A DNA stretch of 64,000 nt from Desulfobacteraceae bacterium UBA5616 (GCA_002423615.1 DIKO01000092.1:1-64000), one strand, 5' to 3'; positions 1 through 9,785 are shown, numbered from the stretch's first letter. A program made the numbers and translations. Notes: generated by a model not told the origin, from the sequence alone.

Positions 1-135
1 AAGACGGGACAAATTCACCCTGGTTGCGGGTGATCAATCCTTGACCCTTCATCAAGGAACTGGTATAGGCCCTGATGCGCGTGCGGAGACACAATACGGT
101 CCGGAAACCCGGCAAACAGAAAACAAGAGATATCG

Positions 136-357
136 ATGCCCCAGAGCAATGAAACCGTTGTCGTCCACCTCAATATCGAAATGACCGCCCTATCCCTGAA
201 AACCATCGTCAGCATGGCTAAAAATCTCATTGGCCGGGATGAAAAAGGGCATTATCAAATCGACACCGCCGATCTGGTTGGGGAAATGATCTCGCGTTTT
301 CTTATGGAAAAGGATTTTGAAAGCTACATTCGGAATCCGGACAACTACGGTTCATGA
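136..357 (+). CDS. Small hypothetical protein (73 aa)
   Basis: I do not recognise this family. The product is soluble, with no signal peptide or membrane segment; the C-terminal half is acidic and charged and looks helical. In-frame stops at 31-33 and 73-75 exclude a long N-terminal extension, so the ATG at 136 is the best start, although the AAGAGA upstream is a weak ribosome binding site. It ends 52 bases before the lipoprotein gene on the same strand and may share its transcript. It could also be the last gene of an operon that begins left of the window. Confidence 0.5.
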   Translation: MPQSNETVVVHLNIEMTALSLKTIVSMAKNLIGRDEKGHYQIDTADLVGEMISRFLMEKDFESYIRNPDNYGS

Positions 358-409
358 GACGGAAAAGCAAATCCATTGCCACCGGATTTGACGAAAGGAG
401 AAAAACAAG

Positions 410-2485
410 TTGATGACAAGAGGATATCGTATCCCAAGGGACTTATTTTCCATTTTGTTCTTGGGCTTGACCCTGTTGATTCCCGCGATGTTTTTGCCGG
501 CGTGCGGCAGCAGCGATCCCGAGTCCTTGAATTCGGGAATTTTCGTAGACAGCCCGGTCCAGGGGCTTGAATTTAAAAGTGGATCCCGGGAAGGTATTAC
601 CGATGCGGCCGGGAAGTTTTTTTACGGCGATAACGACACGGTTATTTTTCGCCTTGGGGGAATTGAGATCGGCAGGTCAGCTTCGCCCAAAGACATGATG
701 AGTCCCATCGATCTGGTGGATGAGATTAAAAATCCTTTTGTTACCCAGGAAAATGTCACCAACATCTGCAGGTTATTGCAGACCCTGGATGACGATGGCA
801 ACCCCGATAACGGGATCCTCATCACAAAGACCGTGCGGGACGGCATTGCAAGTTCTGGAATCAGCGGCTTTGACTTTGAGGGTGGTTTTGAGGCCCAGGC
901 CGATGCCCTTCTTTCCCAGCTTAAAAACAGCGGTGCACTTCCCGATAATCGGGCCTTGGTGAATGCGGAGACTGCACAGACCCATTTTTTTGCCGGTCTG
1001 GCTGAACAAAATGCCCTCCCCGTGGTGATGATCAATCTGGGAGACGGGTTCACCAACGGGACGCAGGCGGGATTTGGAAACATCCACCAGTACAATCAGG
1101 CCACGAGTTTTGCCGCGTATATCTTCTATCAACTATACAACAGCTCGGATCCGGCCTGGGAAAACCCTCTGCTTGAAATTGACGGGGAACAATATGCGGC
1201 GGATAAATCCCGGGTGTTTTACCGGATCGAAAATGCTGAGAATGTTCTATCGGCCGATGGAACCCATGTTCCGTATGATCTTCCCACGAATATCGGGGTT
1301 GACGGGGCCACCCTCCAATCCCTTGTGGAACAAAAAACCAGTGTCGCAGTCGGAAATTACAGCGTTTTAAACGAACTCCTGCTGCCCATCCCCGGGGATG
1401 GCTATATGAATCAAGAGGTTACCCAACTGGAGGCGGCTGCCTACACGGCCGGACAGCATCCCGGCCGGATGAAGCTGTTTACCCTGTGGATCGGCATGGA
1501 GGATGTCATGGGCGCTGTAATCGGTGATCGCAGCACTCATTTGACCGCGACGGAGATCAGCGCCTATCTGAATGATGCCGGAGCCGGTCGGAATGCGGCT
1601 GATATCCAGGCCAATTTTGAAAAAATCATCAGGACGTTAAGCGGGATGGAAGGTCTGATCCCCCTTGAGTACAGTTATATCTTTATCGCCACCCTCCCCC
1701 GGGTGGAAACCATCGGAGCCCTGTACGGAAAAAAGGATATCGAAGCCATGGCGACTTTTGAAGGCGCTCAGGTTACGGCCCTGGCAGAGAACCAGTTGAT
1801 CGGCTACAACGCCCTTATGAATACGGACGGGGCCACCGGCATCAGCATCGCCGATGCACTGGACACCGACAACGCCACCTTGAATGCCGCAATTGTACGA
1901 GCCCTTCAGAATGATGCCAATTTTCTCGATCAGACGGAAATCAACTTGGTGAACGCCAAAATCGATGAATTTAACACCATCATTAAAGGGCTGCCCGCCC
2001 GGTTTCCCAGAGATCAATATCCCGAGGCGCATCTCTATATCGTCGACCTGGCCTCAGGTGTTTTTGAAAAACTCCCGGGCGACGGCATTGAAATCACGAA
2101 CGATAGCGGAGGAGAGACCTATACGGTTTACAAGAGTTTCGGTACGGATAAAAGATTTTACAGCCCGGATGGTTATTATCCCTCCCTGATTGGAAGCGCT
2201 CTCATCGCACATGCCTTTTTCAAGGCTGTGAACGATGCGGCAATCGGGATGGCGATCGACGACTACGATATCGTGACATCCATTCTTCCCATGGATTATT
2301 ACAATACCGACAAAGACGAGGACGGATTTACCGTATCGCCCGGAGCCATGACCACAACCGCCGGTTTATATGCCCCCCACCAGTTCGATGAAGAGCAGGT
2401 CGGCGGATGGATCGACTGCAACGATGAAAACGCCGATGTTCTGCCGTATTATGTAGACCCGGATTCATCGTGCAGCAGTTTATGA
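410..2485 (+). CDS. Large secreted lipoprotein, function unknown (691 aa)
   Basis: The N-terminus has basic residues, a hydrophobic stretch and a lipobox LPAC at residues 29-32, so C32 should be lipidated by Lgt and cut by LspA, both encoded near 44-45 kb. The mature start (GSSD) has no Asp at +2, which would fit outer-membrane sorting by the E. coli rule. The body has no domain I can name. The last 60 residues carry an Asp-rich DKDEDGF stretch and a CNDENADV stretch, like calcium-binding type 3 repeats. AAAGGAG at 394-400 precedes either TTG 410 or ATG 413; spacing slightly favours TTG. The next gene encodes an outer-membrane barrel and may be a partner. Confidence 0.75.
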   Translation: MMTRGYRIPRDLFSILFLGLTLLIPAMFLPACGSSDPESLNSGIFVDSPVQGLEFKSGSREGITDAAGKFFYGDNDTVIFRLGGIEIGRSASPKDMMSPIDLVDEIKNPFVTQENVTNICRLLQTLDDDGNPDNGILITKTVRDGIASSGISGFDFEGGFEAQADALLSQLKNSGALPDNRALVNAETAQTHFFAGLAEQNALPVVMINLGDGFTNGTQAGFGNIHQYNQATSFAAYIFYQLYNSSDPAWENPLLEIDGEQYAADKSRVFYRIENAENVLSADGTHVPYDLPTNIGVDGATLQSLVEQKTSVAVGNYSVLNELLLPIPGDGYMNQEVTQLEAAAYTAGQHPGRMKLFTLWIGMEDVMGAVIGDRSTHLTATEISAYLNDAGAGRNAADIQANFEKIIRTLSGMEGLIPLEYSYIFIATLPRVETIGALYGKKDIEAMATFEGAQVTALAENQLIGYNALMNTDGATGISIADALDTDNATLNAAIVRALQNDANFLDQTEINLVNAKIDEFNTIIKGLPARFPRDQYPEAHLYIVDLASGVFEKLPGDGIEITNDSGGETYTVYKSFGTDKRFYSPDGYYPSLIGSALIAHAFFKAVNDAAIGMAIDDYDIVTSILPMDYYNTDKDEDGFTVSPGAMTTTAGLYAPHQFDEEQVGGWIDCNDENADVLPYYVDPDSSCSSL

Positions 2486-2523
2486 AAAATCATCAACCCT
2501 GTGACTTATGCGAGAAGAGGACA

Positions 2524-3207
2524 ATGAAACGACCCTGTGAATACCTTAAAAAAATCCCTGCGGTGTTTGTTCTGATGATTTTAGGTTTGGTTGGGCTCGC
2601 CCCCGGGTTGGTCGAGGCAGAGGAAATCCGAAGCCGGATCGGTCTGGGAGCGTTTTTGGCGGTACACAACACGGGGTCATCGGATTTGAACGATGTTGAC
2701 GCCAATTTCGATACGGTGCCCATAGTCGGTATTTCCGGCGTATATTTAATCAACAATACCTTTTCCGTGGAACTTTCCACAACGTCGCTTTCCACGGATC
2801 TGGAACTTGAATATGACGGGAAATCCGGAACTCTTGGTGAAATTCAACAGATCCCCATATTGCTGACCGCGCGGTACCGGCATCCGATCAAGAAAACCCG
2901 GGCCAATGTCTATCTCGGGCTGGGAGGGGGTTATTTCATCAACAGTTTTGATCATGATAAAAGAAATGATCAGGCTGAATTCTTCGGCCTGAACCTGCGC
3001 TCGGCGGACATCAGCAACAGCTATGGATGGCTTGCCAATGTGGGAACCGAACTGTTTTTCAAGAAACACTATTCCGTTTATCTTGACCTGAAAGTTATTT
3101 TTACCCAGGCGGAATTTGATCTGACCCATCTTGATGGGACTGTTGAAAAACAGGATGCGGCCATGAACGCATCCGTTCTGGGAATCGGATTCAATTATTA
3201 TTTTTAA
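2524..3207 (+). CDS. Outer-membrane beta-barrel protein (OmpW/OmpA-barrel-like)
   Basis: A signal peptide (about residues 1-32, cleavage after VEA) is followed by alternating polar/aromatic strands such as VYLGLGGGYF and ending GIGFNYYF, a C-terminal Phe typical of BAM-inserted barrels. At 227 aa it would fit an eight-stranded barrel of the OmpW or opacity type. I chose ATG 2524 because GAGAAGAGG lies just upstream and it gives a standard signal peptide; the frame is open back to 2470. It follows the lipoprotein gene closely. Its stop codon overlaps the convergent manA stop (3204-3207), so no terminator fits between them. The transported substrate, if any, is unknown. Confidence 0.7.
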   Translation: MKRPCEYLKKIPAVFVLMILGLVGLAPGLVEAEEIRSRIGLGAFLAVHNTGSSDLNDVDANFDTVPIVGISGVYLINNTFSVELSTTSLSTDLELEYDGKSGTLGEIQQIPILLTARYRHPIKKTRANVYLGLGGGYFINSFDHDKRNDQAEFFGLNLRSADISNSYGWLANVGTELFFKKHYSVYLDLKVIFTQAEFDLTHLDGTVEKQDAAMNASVLGIGFNYYF

Positions 3208-4406
3208 ATCTTAAAGGGGACGGCGGCCTTATACAGGGTTGCCGCTCCCCTGATGAGATATTCAGAGGCCGCTGCGGGAACGATCACGGAGGCCCCCCGG
3301 TCGATCCGGATAAGATCTCTTGCGTTGGATATGGCGGCGCTCCCTTGAACGCAAAGAAGGATCTCCACGCTCCTTATCTTGTCAGCGGAATGGACCGTTC
3401 CTTCTTTCACCGTAATTCTGGAAAGAGCGAATTCCGCTGAAGGGGTATCATACAGATGTTCCGTCGGCTTCAGTTTTCGGGGAAAAAGAATGTCGATCTG
3501 CCGCTCATCATAGCTCATGACAGCGGTCAATTCATCGACATCCACGTATTTCGACGTCAACCCCCCCCTCAGGACATTGTCCGAATTCGCCATCAATTCA
3601 ATGCCTACACCTTCCAGGTAGGAGTGCAGCTCTCCGGGCGGCAGGAACATCCCCTCCCCTGGATTTAAACGGACCAGGTTGAGAAAAGCAGGCGAAAGCA
3701 CACCGATATCGCCGGGATAGACATCGTTTAGCCTTCTGATCCAGAAAGACAAAGGATCTTCCGGTTTCTCCCCTGTTTTCTCCAGGGCCATCTTCAGCCA
3801 GGTTTGTTTTTCTTCCGTTCCCAGGGTTAAAAGCATTTTAAAGAATGTCCTGAGGCCCTCATTGCCGTTTCCGACGGTAATGAGACGTCTTGCACACGGA
3901 ACAGCATCCGGAAGAAATCTTTCAAAATTTTTCAGAATTTCGGCTCTGGTCCTGAATCCGTTCATGGCCCAGAAGGGCGTCAAGGCACAGATCAACTCCG
4001 GCTTGTGACGGCTGTCCTTATAATTTCGTTCATCTGCATCCAGGGGAATGTTCTGGGCATTTTCCCGGCAAAAGCCTTTTCGTGCCGCCGTTTCATCGGG
4101 ATGGGCCTGGATGGACAATGGTTGCTCAGCCGCCAGTATCTTAAACAGATAAGGAAGACTTTCTTTAAAACGGTCGACCACGGGTTCACCGAGGATATCT
4201 TTGGGATAGGCGGTTACAAGGTCGATAAGAGAGATCCATTGGTTGTTGAAAAAAACCCGGGATGGTGCCTTGGGGTGAGCCCCCATCCACAATTCCGCCA
4301 TGGGTCTTTCCGAAGGCGTCTTATCCCCGAGCAAATCGGAAATAGCCGTAAAAGATCCCCAGTCGTAGTTTCGGACGGAATTTTTCAGAAGGCAGATTCT
4401 ATCCAT
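3204..4406 (-). CDS. manA: Mannose-6-phosphate isomerase, class I
   Basis: Type I phosphomannose isomerase, a cytosolic zinc enzyme linking fructose-6-P and mannose-6-P and feeding GDP-mannose or mannose catabolism. The N-terminus NSVRNYDWGS, the AELWMGAHP stretch and the zinc-site QAHPDE (about residue 100) are family hallmarks, as is the later FLPPGELHSYLEG with its His. The length of 400 aa is normal. Its start overlaps the uvrA stop by eight bases, so it is probably translated from the end of a uvrA transcript, an unusual pairing. The rmlD gene elsewhere in the window also points to surface polysaccharide synthesis. Confidence 0.93.
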   Translation of the reverse strand: MDRICLLKNSVRNYDWGSFTAISDLLGDKTPSERPMAELWMGAHPKAPSRVFFNNQWISLIDLVTAYPKDILGEPVVDRFKESLPYLFKILAAEQPLSIQAHPDETAARKGFCRENAQNIPLDADERNYKDSRHKPELICALTPFWAMNGFRTRAEILKNFERFLPDAVPCARRLITVGNGNEGLRTFFKMLLTLGTEEKQTWLKMALEKTGEKPEDPLSFWIRRLNDVYPGDIGVLSPAFLNLVRLNPGEGMFLPPGELHSYLEGVGIELMANSDNVLRGGLTSKYVDVDELTAVMSYDERQIDILFPRKLKPTEHLYDTPSAEFALSRITVKEGTVHSADKIRSVEILLCVQGSAAISNARDLIRIDRGASVIVPAAASEYLIRGAATLYKAAVPFKI

Positions 4407-7356
4407 CAGATTTCGGCCCCCGGTTTTTGAACTGCAGCTTTTTTTTTATGAAGCTTCCGTGCAGGCTGGATTTTAAAAACCGGCCGGTATAGCTTTCCGG
4501 AATCTCGGTCAGTCGTTCAGGGGGGCCTTCCCCGACGATTTTCCCACCTGCCTCCCCCCCTTCAGGCCCAAGGTCGACAATCCAGTCCACTGTTTTGATC
4601 ACGTCCAGGTTATGCTCAATGACCAGAACGGTATTTCCGGCTTCCACGAGGGTCTGTAGAACCGTGATGAGTTTTTTGATATCCTCAAAATGAAGCCCCG
4701 TCGTAGGTTCATCAAGGATGTAAAGGGTCCGGCCAGTGGTTTTTTTAGCCAGTTCCCTGGCCAGTTTGATCCGCTGGGCCTCACCTCCGGACAGGGTCGT
4801 GGCGGATTGTCCCAGTTTGATGTATCCGAGTCCCACCTGCATCAAAGTATCCAGAATAGCCTTGATTTTGGGATGGTTCGTAAAAAGCTCCAGTGCCTGC
4901 TGAACGGAAAGATCCAGAATATCGGCGATGGAATGCCCCTTGTACAGGACTTCCAGGGTGGCCTCATTGAACCTTCTGGCCTTGCAGACTTCACAGGGGA
5001 CGAAAACATCGGCCAGGAAATGCATTTCCACCTTGATATACCCGTCTCCGGCGCAGTTTTCGCAGCGCCCGCCCTTGACGTTAAAGGAGAACCTTCCTTT
5101 GGGATAAGACCGGGCACGGGATTCTGGCAAAAGTGAAAAAAGGTCACGGATGTGGTCAAAAACCTTGGTATATGTGGCCGGGTTGCTTCTGGGGGTGCGC
5201 CCAATGGCCTTCTGATCGATGTTGACGACCTTGTCCAGATTGGAGAGGCCTGAAATTCCGCCATTTTTGCCGATTTCCAGGGTGCTGCCGTGAAGTTCAC
5301 GCATCAGGGCGGGATACAGGATCTGATTGATCAGGGTGGATTTCCCCGCACCGGACACCCCGGTGATCCCGACGAACAGACCCAGGGGGATATCGACGTT
5401 AATGCCGGCCAGGTTGTTTTCGGAGGCCTGCTTCACTGTGAGCCACTGATCGCCTGTGCTTTTGGGGTCCCTTCTTTTTTCGGGAACCTTGATCCGTTCC
5501 TTTCCGGACAGGTATTTACCGGTAATGGATGCCGGATTGCGTCGGATTTCCTCCGGGGTTCCCTGAGCCACGATCTGCCCCCCAAGGAGCCCTGCTCCGG
5601 GACCGATATCCACCACCCAATCCGCCGTTTCAATGGTCTCCTTGTCGTGTTCCACAATAATCAGGGTATTGCCGATGTCCCGAAGATGGCACAGGCTGTT
5701 CAGCAGTTTGCGGTTGTCCCGCTGGTGAAGACCGATGGAGGGTTCATCCAGAATGTACAGAACGCCGGTGAGCTCCGATCCCACCTGGGAGGCCAGGCGA
5801 ATCCGCTGGGACTCGCCTCCGGAAAGCGTTGGACCTTTCCGGTCCAGAGTGAGATAGTCCAGCCCCACATTGATCAGAAAACCCAGACGGCTGGTGATTT
5901 CCTTCAACAGTTCGCCGGCGATGAGTTTACGGCTGCCTTCAAGGGTCATGAACCTGAAAAATCGATGGCAATCCCTGATGGACATCCGGGTGACATCCAT
6001 AATGGAATGCCCTTCCACCATCACATGAAGCACTTCGGGTTTCAGCCGGGCCCCGTCGCACACCGGACATTTTGCCGAAGACATGAACTGGGCATAATAT
6101 TTTTTGGCCATCTCCGACCGGGTTTGAAGATACCGCCGCATCATGGAATGGATCAGCCCCTCATGACCGGTCCGGAAAGAACCTTTAATTTTATCACTGT
6201 CCCATTGAACGGTGACGTTCTGTCCGTTTGAGCCAAAGAGGCACAATTCCCGTTGTTTTTTCGGAAGATCCTTCCACGGCACATCCAGATCGAGTCCCAG
6301 TTGTTTTTCCAGGGCTTCGATTTTCCGAAACCCCCAGGACTGGTTGTCCTCTTTTTGGAAATAATTTCTCCAGGGGATCACCGCTCCTTCTCGAATGGAA
6401 AGATCCGGGTTGCCGATAATTTTGTTCGGGTCCATGGCCAGGAGGGTCCCGATACCGTTGCACTCCGGGCACATGCCCTGGGGCGAGTTGAATGAAAAAA
6501 GCGGCGGCTCAAGATCGGGAAAGGCGAACCCGCAACAGCTCCTGGCCTCGCTCATGCGGATGTCTTCCCGGTCCACAACGTGTACGACGATCCGTCCATT
6601 GCCGTATTTCAAGGCGGTTTCCACCGAATCGGTGAGGCGCTTTCGAAATGGACCGGCGGCCTTGATGGCAAGACGGTCCACCACGACCTCGATATTGTGT
6701 TTCTTGTTTCTGGCCAGGCTCTGCACATTGGCCAGTTCCTGAACCACGCCGTCAATCCGGATCCTGGCGAAGCCATCCCGTTTCAATTCCTCCAGAAGTT
6801 CCCGGTGTTCCCCTTTCCGGTTTTCAATGACGGGCGCAAGGAGCAGGATCCGGGTGGATTCCGGCATGGCCAGGATCTGGTTCACCATGCTTTCCGCATC
6901 TCCCCTGCCCACCGGGTTTCCGCATTTGTGGCAGTACTGAATCCCGATCCGCGCAAAAAGGACTCTCAGATAGTCATAGATCTCGGTGATGGTGCCCACC
7001 GTTGACCGGGGGTTTTTGCTCGCCGACTTCTGTTCGATGGAGATGGTGGGAGACAGCCCCTTGATGGTATCGTACTTAGGCTTCTCCAACTGCCCCAGAA
7101 ATTGCCTGGCATAGGCGGACAACGATTCAATGTACCGCCGCTGGCCTTCGGCAAAAATGGTATCAAAGGCCAGACTGGATTTCCCCGAGCCAGACACGCC
7201 GGTAAACACGATGAGCTTCTTTTTCGGCAGCTCTACATAAACATCCTTGAGATTGTGTTCCCTGGCGCCTTTGACGATGATATGATCATACTCCAGGGTC
7301 TTTTTCCGCTTGGACCCTGATTTTTCGGTTTTCTTCATTCCGGATTTTCCATTCAT
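4399..7356 (-). CDS. uvrA: Excinuclease ABC subunit A (UvrA)
   Basis: Damage-recognition ATPase of nucleotide excision repair, a dimer that loads UvrB. Two ABC ATPase units are seen: GVSGSGKSS and GVSGAGKST Walker A sites, two LSGGE signatures and ILDEPS/ILDEPT Walker B sites. The second zinc module (CENC...CEVC) is intact. The first is odd: instead of CxxC it reads SCCGF (Cys codons at 6532-6537), while its second half CPEC is kept. Length 985 aa versus about 940 in E. coli, with a basic Lys-rich N-terminal extension; Met7 (7338) is an alternative start. It sits 7 bases after the crotonase gene and overlaps manA. Confidence 0.97.
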   Translation of the reverse strand: MNGKSGMKKTEKSGSKRKKTLEYDHIIVKGAREHNLKDVYVELPKKKLIVFTGVSGSGKSSLAFDTIFAEGQRRYIESLSAYARQFLGQLEKPKYDTIKGLSPTISIEQKSASKNPRSTVGTITEIYDYLRVLFARIGIQYCHKCGNPVGRGDAESMVNQILAMPESTRILLLAPVIENRKGEHRELLEELKRDGFARIRIDGVVQELANVQSLARNKKHNIEVVVDRLAIKAAGPFRKRLTDSVETALKYGNGRIVVHVVDREDIRMSEARSCCGFAFPDLEPPLFSFNSPQGMCPECNGIGTLLAMDPNKIIGNPDLSIREGAVIPWRNYFQKEDNQSWGFRKIEALEKQLGLDLDVPWKDLPKKQRELCLFGSNGQNVTVQWDSDKIKGSFRTGHEGLIHSMMRRYLQTRSEMAKKYYAQFMSSAKCPVCDGARLKPEVLHVMVEGHSIMDVTRMSIRDCHRFFRFMTLEGSRKLIAGELLKEITSRLGFLINVGLDYLTLDRKGPTLSGGESQRIRLASQVGSELTGVLYILDEPSIGLHQRDNRKLLNSLCHLRDIGNTLIIVEHDKETIETADWVVDIGPGAGLLGGQIVAQGTPEEIRRNPASITGKYLSGKERIKVPEKRRDPKSTGDQWLTVKQASENNLAGINVDIPLGLFVGITGVSGAGKSTLINQILYPALMRELHGSTLEIGKNGGISGLSNLDKVVNIDQKAIGRTPRSNPATYTKVFDHIRDLFSLLPESRARSYPKGRFSFNVKGGRCENCAGDGYIKVEMHFLADVFVPCEVCKARRFNEATLEVLYKGHSIADILDLSVQQALELFTNHPKIKAILDTLMQVGLGYIKLGQSATTLSGGEAQRIKLARELAKKTTGRTLYILDEPTTGLHFEDIKKLITVLQTLVEAGNTVLVIEHNLDVIKTVDWIVDLGPEGGEAGGKIVGEGPPERLTEIPESYTGRFLKSSLHGSFIKKKLQFKNRGPKSDG

Positions 7357-7363
7357 GCCATGT

Positions 7364-8212
7364 TTAAAAGTCTTTTTTCGGCCACCAGGGAAAAAAACCG
7401 GGCATGTCGGTGCTGGCTTTCATGATGAAATCCGGCTTTCGTTTTTCATGGAAGGCCTTTACCGCTTCCTTTGAATCGGGGGTCAGGCCAAGGGCGAAAA
7501 TGCATTTGGACTCAATCCGGTGGGCTTCCATGGGATGATCCGCACCCAGCATTTTCCACAGCATCTGACGGGTCAGGGGTATGGATACGGCGGAGGTGTT
7601 GTCGGCTATTTCCCGGGCGATCGTTATGGCCTTGTCGTAAAGCTGTTCCTGGGGAACGACCTGGCTTACCAGACCACCGGCCAGGGCTTCGCCCGCATCG
7701 AAAATCCGGCCGGTATAGGACCACTCGGCAGCCCTGCTGATACCCACGATTCTGGGCAAAAACCAGTTGCTGCAGGCTTCATTGACAATGCCCAGTTTTG
7801 CAAATACAAAGCCGATTTTGGCCTTTTCCGAAGCGATCCGGATGTCCATGGGCAGGGTCATGGTGATGCCGACCCCGATGGCCGCCCCGTTGATGGCGGC
7901 GATCACCGGTTTTTTCATCTCATAGATACGCAGGGAAACCATGCCGCCGATGTCCCGGTGCGTGTCGATCGTGGCATCGGCCTGATCTTCATAATCAAAA
8001 CCCTCGTCAAGGTCATGGCCGGCGCAAAATCCTCTGCCTGCTCCGGTGACAATGACCACCCTGACATTATCGTCCTCATCAGCCCGGTCAAAAGCATCCA
8101 GGAGTTCGGGCGCCATGACGTAATCGGTAAAGGCATTGAGCTTTTCGGGCCGATTCAGGGTGATGGTGAGAATTTTGTCTTTAACCTCGCAGGCGATCTG
8201 GGAATAGGTCAT
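7364..8212 (-). CDS. Enoyl-CoA hydratase/isomerase family protein
   Basis: Crotonase-fold enzyme acting on acyl-CoA thioesters. The N-terminus ITLNRPEKLNAF and the oxyanion/CoA segment GAGRGFCAGHDLDEG are typical, as is IAAINGAAIGVG. The C-terminal half is well conserved (SKEAVKAFHEKRKPDF). Length 282 aa, normal for the superfamily. The substrate cannot be read from sequence; a beta-oxidation or short-chain role is likely in this acyl-CoA-rich genome. It leads an apparent crotonase-uvrA-manA transcript, and a perfect 15-base palindrome lies 94 bases upstream in the divergent region shared with queE. Confidence 0.88.
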   Translation of the reverse strand: MTYSQIACEVKDKILTITLNRPEKLNAFTDYVMAPELLDAFDRADEDDNVRVVIVTGAGRGFCAGHDLDEGFDYEDQADATIDTHRDIGGMVSLRIYEMKKPVIAAINGAAIGVGITMTLPMDIRIASEKAKIGFVFAKLGIVNEACSNWFLPRIVGISRAAEWSYTGRIFDAGEALAGGLVSQVVPQEQLYDKAITIAREIADNTSAVSIPLTRQMLWKMLGADHPMEAHRIESKCIFALGLTPDSKEAVKAFHEKRKPDFIMKASTDMPGFFPWWPKKDF

Positions 8213-8305
8213 CCGATATCTCCTTCCTGATCTATTGGGTATTCAAGTTTCCCCTGTTCGATGTTGCAGAGACGCCCATCGTGCTCCGGGCACGGGACCA
8301 ACTTG

Positions 8306-8320
8306 TTATTTACTAAATAA
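8306..8320. promoter_or_regulatory. Perfect 15-base palindrome between divergent genes
   Basis: TTATTTA-C-TAAATAA forms two 7-base arms around one central base, midway between the crotonase start (8212) and the queE start (8396). Its size and position fit a repressor dimer site, but AT-rich palindromes also arise by chance and no regulator is nearby. Confidence 0.3.
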
Positions 8321-8395
8321 ACCCAATGGTATATTGATAAATTGAAACTGACGCCGAAAATGGCGAAACTTCACGTTGTCCGACACTTAAAATAA

Positions 8396-9040
8396 ATGAC
8401 GATTAATGTAAATGAAATATTCCACAGTATCCAGGGCGAATCCCTGGATGCCGGCCTGCCGTGTGTTTTCATAAGGCTTTCCGGGTGCAATCTGAGATGC
8501 TCCTATTGCGACACCCGTTATGCCTGGGAAAACGGGATACCCATGGAATTGGGTGAGATTGAGGAAAGGATCGCTTTTTTTCACTGCAATCTCGTTGAGA
8601 TTACCGGCGGGGAGCCCCTGTTTCAGGCCGAAACCCCCATGCTCATATCCCGGCTGGTCACGCTTGGGTATAAAGTCCTGCTGGAAACCAACGGCAGTCT
8701 GGACATCGGCCGGGTGGATGAGAACTGCATTAAAATCATGGATATCAAATGTCCTTCCAGCGGAGAGAGTGAAGCCTTTGTGCTGAGAAACCTCTCCCTT
8801 CTGAATCCCCGGGATCAGATCAAATTCGTGATCGCCGATGAACAGGATTACCGGTTCTCCAAAAACAGACTGCCGCTGATTTCCCCTCACCTGGCCATGG
8901 ACCACGTGCTGTTTTCACCGGCCTACGGGAAATTGCCACTGGACCGTCTCGCCGGATGGATTCTCTCGGACGGACTTAAGGTCAGGCTTCACCTGCAGCT
9001 CCATAAGATCATCTGGCCCGGTATTGAAAAGGGTGTGTGA
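8396..9040 (+). CDS. queE: 7-carboxy-7-deazaguanine synthase (radical SAM)
   Basis: Converts 6-carboxy-tetrahydropterin to 7-carboxy-7-deazaguanine, the ring contraction step on the way to queuosine. The N-terminal EIFHSIQGESLDAG substrate loop precedes the radical SAM cluster CNLRCSYC (CxxxCxxC, about residues 31-38), and EITGGEPL provides the SAM-binding GGE motif. Length 214 aa is normal. It is followed after 55 bases by queC, the next enzyme but one in use. QueD and QueF are not in the window. I looked for a preQ1 riboswitch upstream and did not see one. Confidence 0.94.
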   Translation: MTINVNEIFHSIQGESLDAGLPCVFIRLSGCNLRCSYCDTRYAWENGIPMELGEIEERIAFFHCNLVEITGGEPLFQAETPMLISRLVTLGYKVLLETNGSLDIGRVDENCIKIMDIKCPSSGESEAFVLRNLSLLNPRDQIKFVIADEQDYRFSKNRLPLISPHLAMDHVLFSPAYGKLPLDRLAGWILSDGLKVRLHLQLHKIIWPGIEKGV

Positions 9041-9095
9041 AGTTGGCGGCCGATAAATCAAGGGAACGGAGATACCGAAAGAATCGAGTGCAAAG

Positions 9096-9785
9096 ATGAG
9101 TGAAAGCCGGAAAAAGGCCGTCATCCTGTCCAGTGGGGGATTGGACTCCACCACGGTGATGGCCATTGCCGAAAACATGGGCTTTTCCCTGTACAGCCTG
9201 AGTTTTGATTACGGGCAGCGGCATCATCACGAGCTGTCGGCTGCAAAAAACATCGCCCGGCGATTCAACGTCATCAAACACCTGGTGAACCGGATCGATC
9301 TGCGTCAGATCGGCGGTTCCGCTCTGACCGATGATATTGATGTGCCGGATTTTGATGAGAACCGGGCGAAAGGCATCCCGGTGACCTATGTACCGGCCCG
9401 GAACACCATTTTCCTCTCTTATGCCCTGGCCTGGGCCGAGGTGCTGGGATGCGCCGATATTTTCATCGGCGTCAATGCCGTGGATTACAGCGGATACCCG
9501 GACTGCCGTCCCGAATTTATCGATGCGTTTGAAAAAATGGCCAATCTTGCCTTAAAGGGCTCGGTTGAGGGTCGCCTGCGTATCACCATCCATACGCCCC
9601 TGATCCGGATGTCCAAGGCGCAAATTATCCGCAAGGGCCTGGAACTGGGCGTTGACTATTCCCTGACCCACAGCTGCTATAATCCCGCAGAAGGTATGGC
9701 CTGCGGAAAATGCGACAGTTGCGTCATCCGGAAAAAAGGATTCAGAGAAGCGGGGGTCGATGACCCTACCGTGTACCACCCATGA
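9096..9785 (+). CDS. queC: 7-cyano-7-deazaguanine synthase
   Basis: ATP-dependent conversion of 7-carboxy-7-deazaguanine to preQ0, the precursor of queuosine. The PP-loop ATP site [11 protein letters not shown] is at residues 10-20, [13 protein letters not shown] is a family signature, and the C-terminal zinc ligands are seen in HSCYNP and [11 protein letters not shown]. Length 229 aa is normal. The gene overlaps the following unknown gene by four bases (ATGA), implying coupled translation of that protein with the queuosine pair. Confidence 0.96.
   Translation: MSESRKKAVILSSGGLDSTTVMAIAENMGFSLYSLSFDYGQRHHHELSAAKNIARRFNVIKHLVNRIDLRQIGGSALTDDIDVPDFDENRAKGIPVTYVPARNTIFLSYALAWAEVLGCADIFIGVNAVDYSGYPDCRPEFIDAFEKMANLALKGSVEGRLRITIHTPLIRMSKAQIIRKGLELGVDYSLTHSCYNPAEGMACGKCDSCVIRKKGFREAGVDDPTVYHP

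Noticed and set aside
1..180. A frame open from base 2 to about 180 that might be the end of an upstream gene
   Set aside because: It overlaps the 73-residue gene in another frame, and the translated residues are low in conserved-looking features; it cannot be judged without the sequence to the left.
5290..6231. A 313-codon plus-strand frame inside uvrA
   Set aside because: Antisense shadow of the conserved UvrA coding frame.
8213..8395. A preQ1 riboswitch upstream of queE
   Set aside because: No aptamer-like stem with the A-rich tail pairing into it could be traced; these riboswitches also tend to precede transport or queCDEF operons in Firmicutes.
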